A DNA stretch of 9,952 bases, from positions 1 to 9,952 of the forward strand of contig JALUMJ010000085.1 in NCBI GenBank assembly GCA_027040375.1. The letters are read 5' to 3'. This document shows, one piece after another, positions 1 to 5,225 of this stretch. The stretch comes from Campylobacteraceae bacterium (lineage in GTDB: Bacteria; Campylobacterota; Campylobacteria; Campylobacterales; Sulfurospirillaceae). The translations under genes and the position numbers were made by a program. Below the pieces are notes generated by a model. It was not told the DNA's origin, did not search any database, and was given only the letters and a program-made list of their open reading frames with translations. Numbering within the stretch: position 1 is the stretch's first letter; every line of letters starts with the position of its first letter.

Positions 1-342
1 TTTTGTTAACATATACCCTCTTAATAGTTTTTGCAATAATAACTCTTCTACATTTTGTCTTGAATCAAAAATAGCCATAACATAAACAGTATCATTTTCA
101 ACTTTGTACATAATTCTCCAAGGTTGTGCAATTAGTTCTCTATAAATAGTTATGCCTTCTTTTTGAAGTTCAGGAACTACTCTACCTCTTAAAGGGAAAA
201 AATTACTAGACTGTGCTTTTTCTTTTATGTGTTCATAAACTTTTCTTGTAGCACTTAAATTATCTTTTTTGATGTAATCAACAATGTTTAAAAGGTCTTC
301 TTTTGCATTTGAAGTCCATTTAACTTCATAAATTTTACTCAT
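1..342 (-). CDS. RelE/ParE-family toxin of a type II toxin-antitoxin pair (3' end outside window)
   Basis: Reading the minus strand from ATG at 342 gives 114 codons with no stop before the window edge. The N-terminus reads MSKIYEVKWTSNAKEDL, followed by a helical region (DYIKKDNLSATRKVYEHI) and a core with PLRGRVVPEL, IYRELIAQPWRIMYKV and DTVYVMAIFDSRQNVEELL. The Arg-rich strand 'YREL...PWRIMYK' and the terminal 'V.AIFDSRQ' strand are typical of RelE/ParE toxins, which either cut ribosome-bound mRNA or poison gyrase; the sequence alone does not say which. Family members are usually about 95-110 residues, so only a few C-terminal codons should be missing. The start overlaps the antitoxin stop as ATGA, so translation is probably coupled; no good Shine-Dalgarno of its own is seen. 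The family call is firm, the molecular target is not. Confidence 0.85.
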   Translation of the reverse strand, partial: MSKIYEVKWTSNAKEDLLNIVDYIKKDNLSATRKVYEHIKEKAQSSNFFPLRGRVVPELQKEGITIYRELIAQPWRIMYKVENDTVYVMAIFDSRQNVEELLLQKLLRGYMLTK

Positions 343-611
343 TTACTAAGAAGTTCTTCAACAGAATTAAAAACATCTTCTTGGGTATGAAGATTTCCAC
401 TTCTAATATCTTCTTCTGCAAATGAAAGAAGCTTCATTATAGCAAGAGCATTTTTCATCTCTTCATAACTTTTTGGATCTTGAATAACAGCTTTTGCTTC
501 ACCATTTTGTGTAATTATCATGGGTCTATGAGTTTCATTAATATATTTTAGAACATCAGCTGCTCTACTTTTGAGATAGGTAACAGGCTTTATATCATTT
601 ACAATTTGCAT
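339..611 (-). CDS. Phd/YefM-family antitoxin
   Basis: This 90-residue protein is the usual size for a Phd/YefM antitoxin. The N-terminal half (about residues 5-50: DIKPVTYLKSRAADVLKYI, then RPMIITQNGEAKAVIQDP and SYEEM) matches the family's DNA-binding and dimerisation fold. The acidic C-terminal part (about 60-90, FAEEDIRSGNLHTQEDVF) is the segment that in this family wraps and neutralises the toxin. It is expected to bind its own promoter as a repressor, alone or with the toxin. A good Shine-Dalgarno (GAAGGAGA at 616-623) lies 4 nt upstream of the ATG. The gene is first in the cassette and overlaps the toxin by 4 nt. Confidence 0.9.
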   Translation of the reverse strand: MQIVNDIKPVTYLKSRAADVLKYINETHRPMIITQNGEAKAVIQDPKSYEEMKNALAIMKLLSFAEEDIRSGNLHTQEDVFNSVEELLSK

Positions 612-632
612 AAAATCTCCTTCAGTCTTTTT

Positions 633-661
633 ATTGTACCAGATTAAGACTTAATGTGCAA
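633..661 (-). promoter_or_regulatory. Candidate promoter of the toxin-antitoxin cassette
   Basis: On the minus strand an extended -10 element (TGG then TACAAT, 633-641) lies 17 nt downstream of a weak -35-like TTGCAC (656-661). Transcription would begin near 626, just upstream of the Shine-Dalgarno of the antitoxin. The -10 is one base from consensus; the -35 is poor, as is normal in Campylobacterota. The assignment rests on position and motif only. Confidence 0.5.
643..655. repeat. 13-bp palindrome between the -35 and -10 boxes, candidate antitoxin operator
   Basis: ATTAAG-A-CTTAAT is a perfect 6+6 inverted repeat around one central base. It occupies the spacer of the candidate promoter, where bound protein would block RNA polymerase. 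Phd/YefM antitoxins are known to autorepress by binding short palindromes at their own promoter, so an operator role is a reasonable inference. In AT-rich DNA such a palindrome can also arise by chance. Confidence 0.4.
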
Positions 662-689
662 ATGTGATGCTAACTATTTATTGGTGGAC

Positions 690-698
690 ATTATATCA
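690..698 (-). promoter_or_regulatory. Second candidate -10 element upstream of the toxin-antitoxin genes
   Basis: The minus strand reads TGATATAAT, a perfect TATAAT preceded by an extended -10 TG. No convincing -35 is visible upstream. It would give a leader of about 70 nt before the antitoxin ATG and could be an alternative or ancestral promoter. AT-rich sequence produces such boxes easily. Confidence 0.3.
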
Positions 699-772
699 CC
701 TTTTAATATGATTTTTAACATTAAAATGCCTATTTATTTGTATTGTTTGCATCCTATTTTTCTAAATTTTAC

Positions 773-804
773 TTAGATTTCTCTACATGTTGCTTAAAAT
801 CTAA
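773..804. repeat. Weak 8-bp inverted repeat after the PBP gene
   Basis: TTAGATTT (773-780) and AAATCTAA (797-804) are perfect complements around a 16-nt loop, about 50-80 nt past the stop codon of the PBP gene. The stem is AT-rich, the loop is long and no T tract follows on the minus strand, so it is a poor intrinsic terminator. A T-rich run (806-811) follows it on the plus strand, but no plus-strand gene ends here. No better terminator is visible between the operon and the toxin-antitoxin genes. Confidence 0.25.
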
Positions 805-852
805 TGTTTTTAATAGCGTAATACTCAGTTTGTATTTAGTTTACAAAGTCTC

Positions 853-2778
853 TTAAAATATTAGACTTCTGCCATTTCCAGTATCTTGATTTTCTTGCAT
901 ATTTGGAAGTGGCGAGATATCTGTAAAGTATAATTTTCTAGATTTATATGTTTTATACTTAACACCCTTTGGAATATCAAATTTTCTTTTTGTTTGAGGA
1001 TATAATTTTATATAATTCTTTACAAAATTTGCAAATGCTGGTCCAGCACTTCTTCCACCTGTCTCACCTCTTTTCATGGGAGAATTATCATCATTTCCAA
1101 ACCAAGTTAATACTTCAATATCTGGAGTAAAGCCACAAAACCAAGCGTCTATATATTTGTTTGTTGTGCCTGTTTTACCTGCCGTTTCTATACCCTTAAC
1201 TCTAGCTTTTCGTCCAGTTCCTCTTTTTACAACTTGCTTCATGATATCAATCATCAAAAAAGCCTGAGATGGAGTCGTTATTTTTTTTTCTTTAACATTG
1301 TTTATCTCAACTTCATCAAATTTATTTATAATTTTAGTTATTAGTCTAGGTTTTACCCTAACTCCATAATTTGAAAATGTTGTATAAAAACCTGCAAAAT
1401 CATAAGGAGATATACCAAAACTTCCCAAAGCCATAGATAGATTGTAAGGTATTTTCTTAAACCCTTCTTTGCTCAAATCTTTATAAACACTATCCATGCC
1501 AAGTGCACTTAAAAGATTTATAGTGGCTAAATTTCTTGAGTGGACAAGTGCGTTTTCTAATGTAATCAAACCTTCAAAATTCTCTTCATAGTTTTTTGGT
1601 TTCCATTTTTTGTCACGCTTTTTATCAACATAAACCCTAGAGATGTCCGGTATCTTTGTTTGACCGTTATACCCTAGATTTAGAGCATCAAGATAGATAA
1701 AAGGCTTAAAACTACTTCCTGGTTGTCTTCTGCTTTGTGTGGCTCTATTAAAATGGCTTTTTTGATAATCAATTCCACCAACCATCGCCAAAACATCTCC
1801 TGTTTTATTGTCCAAAACCACCATGGCACCATTTAGCAAGGAAGTATTTGCGTCTTTATATCTTGTAAGTATTCCATCATATCCTACCTTCAAAGATTTT
1901 CTTGCTAATTGTTGAAGTTTTAGGTCGATACCTAAATATATCTTATAACCACCAGTTTTTAAATCTGTAAATTTTTTGCTAGCTCTTTTAATAGCCTCAT
2001 CCACTACATAAGGTGCTCTATTTTTGCTCAGAGTATTGTCAAACACAATAGGATGCTCATCTAATGCTTTTTTATAAGTTTTTTTATCTATCCAACCTAA
2101 CTTAAAGAGTCTATTTATCACGCGATTTGCACGACTTATCGACAAATCAATATGCTTAGTAGGGTCGTATGAGCTAGGTGCTTTTGGCAATCCAACTAAC
2201 ATAGCAATCTCTTTTAAACTCAACTCATTTAAGTCTTTATTAAAATACCCTAAAGATGCAGTTCTCACACCATAATATCCATGCCCAAAATAGACTTGAT
2301 TTAGATACCTCTCAAGTATTTGTTCTTTTGTTAGCACACTTTCAATCTTGTATGCCAAAATTGCTTCTTTTAACTTTCTACTCAATGTTTTTTTTCTTGT
2401 TAAAATTGTATTTTTTATAAGTTGCTGGGTAAGAGTACTTGCACCTTCGACCAATTTCATAGCTTTTATATCTTTTAAAAGAGCTCTAAATATCGCTTCA
2501 AAATTTATACCACCATGCTCAAAAAAAGATGTATCTTCTATGGCTACAAGGGCTTCTATCAGATGAGGTGGTATATCTTTGTATTTGACATATACTCTGT
2601 TTTTTTTATCAAAAATATTTGCTATAAGTTCACCATTTCTATCAAATATCTGCGTAGTTAAATCTGGCTTATAGTCGATTATCTTATATGCTTCAAACCT
2701 AATATTGGAATACAAATACAAAAAACCAACAAACAACAAAATTATACCCGTAAAAACTATAGATAAAAAATACTTCAT
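853..2778 (-). CDS. mrcA: Class A penicillin-binding protein 1A (bifunctional glycosyltransferase/transpeptidase)
   Basis: This protein polymerises lipid II into glycan strands and cross-links the peptides on the periplasmic side of the inner membrane. Residues 4-23 form an N-terminal membrane anchor with no cleavage site. The GT51 glycosyltransferase domain (about 45-225) shows the EDTSFFEHGG motif with catalytic Glu81, EGASTLTQQ (111-119), then LERYLNQVYFG and GLPKAPSSYDP. The transpeptidase domain (about 315-600) carries SSFK with nucleophile Ser355 and Lys358, SRN at 414-416 and KTG at 535-537, so all catalytic motifs are intact. At 641 residues it is close to Campylobacterota PBP1A and shorter than the enterobacterial enzyme, lacking the large C-terminal extension. 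It is last in the operon and overlaps the ATPase gene as ATGA. Campylobacter calls the gene pbpA. Confidence 0.96.
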   Translation of the reverse strand: MKYFLSIVFTGIILLFVGFLYLYSNIRFEAYKIIDYKPDLTTQIFDRNGELIANIFDKKNRVYVKYKDIPPHLIEALVAIEDTSFFEHGGINFEAIFRALLKDIKAMKLVEGASTLTQQLIKNTILTRKKTLSRKLKEAILAYKIESVLTKEQILERYLNQVYFGHGYYGVRTASLGYFNKDLNELSLKEIAMLVGLPKAPSSYDPTKHIDLSISRANRVINRLFKLGWIDKKTYKKALDEHPIVFDNTLSKNRAPYVVDEAIKRASKKFTDLKTGGYKIYLGIDLKLQQLARKSLKVGYDGILTRYKDANTSLLNGAMVVLDNKTGDVLAMVGGIDYQKSHFNRATQSRRQPGSSFKPFIYLDALNLGYNGQTKIPDISRVYVDKKRDKKWKPKNYEENFEGLITLENALVHSRNLATINLLSALGMDSVYKDLSKEGFKKIPYNLSMALGSFGISPYDFAGFYTTFSNYGVRVKPRLITKIINKFDEVEINNVKEKKITTPSQAFLMIDIMKQVVKRGTGRKARVKGIETAGKTGTTNKYIDAWFCGFTPDIEVLTWFGNDDNSPMKRGETGGRSAGPAFANFVKNYIKLYPQTKRKFDIPKGVKYKTYKSRKLYFTDISPLPNMQENQDTGNGRSLIF

Positions 2779-3470
2779 TTTCTAAAATCCCTTCTGCTAA
2801 ATCCTGAATTTAAAAGTTGTTTCGTATAAGGATTTTTGGGATTTTTTAGCACTTCTTGCATATTCCCCTCTTCTAAAATTTGTCCATCTTTTATGATGCC
2901 GATATATTCACATAGATTCTCAACACTAGATATGTCATGCGTTACAAATAGCATATCAAAATTATCTCTTTTTTGCAATTGTTTAATCAAATCCAAAATT
3001 GAATCTTTGCTTTGTCTATCAAGTGCTGTCGTAGGCTCATCTAAAAGCAACAGTCTTGGTTTTACACTCAATGCCATAGCTATTATCACTCTTTGAAGTT
3101 GTCCTCCGCTAAGCTCAGAAGGGAATCTTTTAAATACATCTTCACTCAATCCAACCAACGATATATACTCTCTAGCCAAATCAGGCGAGATAAAAAATTG
3201 CTTACTGATTTTAGTCAGAGGCGACAATGCGGTAAAAGGGTTTTGCGGAACCATCGACACACTTTTACCTCTTTTCAATTCATACTCACACTCTAACTCT
3301 ACTTTACTATTAAGCTCAAAAGGCAACATTCCTAAAAGTGCCTTAAGTGTCAAGCTTTTACCACTACCACTTTGTCCTATCAAGGCATATGATTTATCAA
3401 AACCAAATGATATATCTAAAAGTTTCTTTTCGCTTGTTTCAACAAAAAGCCTCTTACATGTAAAGCTCAA
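2775..3470 (-). CDS. ABC transporter ATP-binding protein, oligopeptide/nickel (OppD/DppD-like) type, without a local permease
   Basis: This is a 231-residue single ATPase domain. Walker A is GQSGSGKS (32-39), the Q-loop has Gln76 within VPQNPFTALSP, the signature is LSGGQLQR (120-127), Walker B is LLLLDEP (140-146), the D-loop is ALD (149-151) and the switch His is 178. The tail NPKNPYTKQLLNS is the mark of the dipeptide/oligopeptide/nickel importer family, though the gene is shorter than usual for OppD and lacks most of the C-terminal extension. The start is TTG (3468-3470): it overlaps the bioF stop as TTGA and has a Shine-Dalgarno GAGG (3478-3481) 7 nt upstream, while the first in-frame ATG would delete Walker A. 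No permease or binding protein is in the window, so partner and substrate are unknown. Confidence 0.88.
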   Translation of the reverse strand: MSFTCKRLFVETSEKKLLDISFGFDKSYALIGQSGSGKSLTLKALLGMLPFELNSKVELECEYELKRGKSVSMVPQNPFTALSPLTKISKQFFISPDLAREYISLVGLSEDVFKRFPSELSGGQLQRVIIAMALSVKPRLLLLDEPTTALDRQSKDSILDLIKQLQKRDNFDMLFVTHDISSVENLCEYIGIIKDGQILEEGNMQEVLKNPKNPYTKQLLNSGFSRRDFRK

Positions 3471-4561
3471 TTTTTTACCTCACTAAGAAATCTGCACATT
3501 TTTTCATAAGCTTTTTTTTCTATATTTATCCTTGGTATGATTCTTAGCATTGCATTTTCAACCGTAGGAGGTCTTATGGCTCCCACGCTAAAGCCTTGTT
3601 TTTGCAATTTTTCTTGCATCTCTAGCACATCTTTAGAGCTTTTCATCTCAAAAGGGAAAATCAAGCCAGACATATCATAGCCAAAATATTTTTTAGCTAT
3701 CTCTTTTCTTAAGTAAATCTGTTCAGAGATTTTTTCTCTATTTTTTTGCATATATAAAAAACCTTGATTTGCTAACTCCGTATCCAATAGAGAAGGAGCC
3801 GTTGCATATATCAGGGATTTTGCCCTATTTTGCAAATATTCACCTACATGCGAACTACTAAGCATATATGCCCCATAACTCCCTAATGCCTTGCCAAGTG
3901 TTCCCATTTTGATATGATTTTTTTTTGGCTTTATTCCAAACAAATCAAAAACTCCAAGCAAATTTTTGCCAACGACTCCAACACTGTGCGCTTCATCCAC
4001 TATAAGCAGAGCATTAAATCTATCGCATATGTCAAAAACTTTTCTATCTACCAAATCCCCACCCATGGAGTAGATACCCTCAACCGCCACTATGGCTCTT
4101 TGAAAGTCATTGTTTAAAAGTATCTCTTCAAGATTGTCCATGTCATTATGACGAAAATATTTTACTTTCGCATCTACTAATTTTGATGCTAGTACACCAC
4201 TTGCATGATACTGCTCATCTAGTATAAGCAAATCTTTTTTTCTAGGGAGAGCCTCAATCAAAGCTATATTTGCAAGAAATCCACTACCAGCAACGATAGC
4301 ATTTTCAAAACCATTGATATTGGTCAGATAATTTTCAAATTTTTGATGAATTGGGTGATACCCATTTACAAGTTGCGATGATTTTGGAGCATGTGAAACA
4401 TAGCTAGAAACCACTTCAAAGGTTTTTTCTAATAATTTTTTGTTTGAAGAGAAGCCAAGATAATCATTGGAAGCAAAATCGATCAAATTTTTATCTTCTA
4501 ATTCTCTTTTTCTATATCTATTTGATTTGTTAATCGCATTTAATTCTTTAGAGTACATCAT
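3467..4561 (-). CDS. bioF: 8-amino-7-oxononanoate synthase (biotin synthesis)
   Basis: This cytoplasmic PLP enzyme of the alpha-oxoamine synthase family condenses L-alanine with a pimeloyl thioester, releasing CO2, in the first step of biotin ring assembly. Visible marks are FASNDYLGF (29-37), GSGFLANIALIEAL (92-105), the cofactor-stacking His119 in LDEQYHASG, EGIYSMGGD (161-169), VDEAHSVGVVG with Asp189 and His192, and the PLP lysine Lys224 in GTLGKALGSYGAY. The C-terminal AIRPPTV (328-334) is very BioF-like. At 364 residues it is a little shorter than the usual 380-390. The main alternative, 2-amino-3-ketobutyrate ligase (Kbl), is less likely given AIRPPTV and the neighbourhood: bioF lies beside PBP1A in Helicobacter pylori, as I recall. 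Two adjacent ATGs (4561, 4558) are possible starts, both inside the end of maf. Other bio genes are not in the window. Confidence 0.88.
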   Translation of the reverse strand: MMYSKELNAINKSNRYRKRELEDKNLIDFASNDYLGFSSNKKLLEKTFEVVSSYVSHAPKSSQLVNGYHPIHQKFENYLTNINGFENAIVAGSGFLANIALIEALPRKKDLLILDEQYHASGVLASKLVDAKVKYFRHNDMDNLEEILLNNDFQRAIVAVEGIYSMGGDLVDRKVFDICDRFNALLIVDEAHSVGVVGKNLLGVFDLFGIKPKKNHIKMGTLGKALGSYGAYMLSSSHVGEYLQNRAKSLIYATAPSLLDTELANQGFLYMQKNREKISEQIYLRKEIAKKYFGYDMSGLIFPFEMKSSKDVLEMQEKLQKQGFSVGAIRPPTVENAMLRIIPRINIEKKAYEKMCRFLSEVKN

Positions 4562-5114
4562 TTAACTTCAAAATCGGTATGAGCTTCTCTACGCTAAGTC
4601 CCATGGCAGTACTTTGAAAACCTATAGCACTTTTGATAAATTGCTTGCAAAAGCCCTCCACCATACAAGCCCCAGCTTTGCCTTTATAATCACCACTTTG
4701 GAGATATAACTCTATCTTCTCTTGTCCAAATTCATAAAATTGATATTCAGTAACACTCAAATCTATAAATTCCATCTTTTTTGATTTATACATCATACAA
4801 GTTAGTATCGAGACGCTATTACCACTTTGCCTTTGTAGTATCTTTCTTGCATCATCGATATCTTTAGCTTTTCTGAGTATTTTATCATCTGCACTTACAA
4901 CTGTATCTGCACATAAAACAGGGATGCAAAGATCATAAGCTTTAATATAGCTATCTAGTTTACCTTTGGTTGCGTGATAAACAAAATCTCTTGCTGATTT
5001 ATGAGCAATCAAATCTTCATCAAAATCAACAGCTATCTGTTTAAAATTGATATCATGTTCATTTAATATCTTTGCTCTTGTTGGCGAGTTAGAGGCTAAA
5101 ATCAATTTGCTCAC
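4548..5114 (-). CDS. maf: Maf-family nucleotide pyrophosphatase
   Basis: Maf proteins hydrolyse non-canonical or pyrimidine nucleoside triphosphates to the monophosphate and are linked to septum formation. This 188-residue protein has the family's length and order: LASNSPTRAKIL (5-17, with Ser10 and Arg13), the CADTVV acidic loop (68-73, Asp70), ILRKAKDIDDARKIL (79-93) and SGDYKGKAGACMVEG (140-154). Several usually conserved positions differ: LGKP is LRKA here, the His of the 'SG..H.V.T' segment is Ser100, and the final 'NVVGLP' is STAMGLS. The substrate subclass therefore cannot be inferred safely. The start is GTG (5112-5114), supported by AAAGG about 7 nt upstream. That GTG shares a base with the TAG stop of the small ORF before it, and the 3' end overlaps bioF by 14 nt. 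Confidence 0.9.
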   Translation of the reverse strand: MSKLILASNSPTRAKILNEHDINFKQIAVDFDEDLIAHKSARDFVYHATKGKLDSYIKAYDLCIPVLCADTVVSADDKILRKAKDIDDARKILQRQSGNSVSILTCMMYKSKKMEFIDLSVTEYQFYEFGQEKIELYLQSGDYKGKAGACMVEGFCKQFIKSAIGFQSTAMGLSVEKLIPILKLNDVL

Positions 5115-5224
5115 TAATAACCTTTAATCAATATGCCAAAATATACAGCAATCAAAAAACAAACAATGTTTAATGGCACTAAAAAATTATAAATCTTTTT
5201 AGTGCCATTAGGCATTTTCCACAT
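5114..5224 (-). CDS. Putative 36-residue single-pass membrane protein between alaS and maf
   Basis: I do not recognise a family. The minus strand from ATG at 5224 encodes MWKMPNGTKKIYNF, then a hydrophobic run (about residues 14-33, including Pro17, Cys22 and Gly30) and the end KGY. Lysines 3, 9 and 10 flank one side of the span and Lys34 the other, as in a small inner-membrane protein. The ORF starts 1 nt after the alaS stop (TAA-A-ATG) and its TAG overlaps the maf GTG by one base, so it fills the gap exactly, like the other junctions of this operon. An in-frame ATG at 5215 (33 residues), preceded by GGA, is an alternative start. There is no strong Shine-Dalgarno, so expression would rely on coupling to alaS. 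It could instead be a chance ORF around the inverted repeat it contains. Confidence 0.5.
   Translation of the reverse strand: MWKMPNGTKKIYNFLVPLNIVCFLIAVYFGILIKGY
5171..5210. repeat. Perfect 15-bp inverted repeat with 10-nt loop inside the alaS-maf gap
   Basis: The arms TAATGGCACTAAAAA (5171-5185) and TTTTTAGTGCCATTA (5196-5210) are exact complements around a 10-nt loop. On the minus-strand mRNA three more pairs can form beyond two mismatches, drawing in the internal ATG at 5213-5215. The A and T runs lie on the loop side of the stem, so there is no U tract directly after the hairpin as in an intrinsic terminator; a looser T-rich stretch (TTTGTTTTTT) begins about 7 nt later on the minus strand. 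The role is unknown: candidates are mRNA processing or attenuation between alaS and maf, or protein binding. Confidence 0.8.
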
Positions 5225-5225
5225 T

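Noticed and set aside
700..852. Possible gene remnant or small ORF downstream of the PBP gene
   Set aside because: All frames are broken by frequent stops in very AT-rich sequence and no recognisable protein fragment, tRNA or insertion sequence end was found.
5171..5210. Intrinsic terminator between alaS and maf
   Set aside because: No U tract directly follows the stem on either strand; the A/T runs are at the loop side, and termination here would cut off the whole downstream operon.
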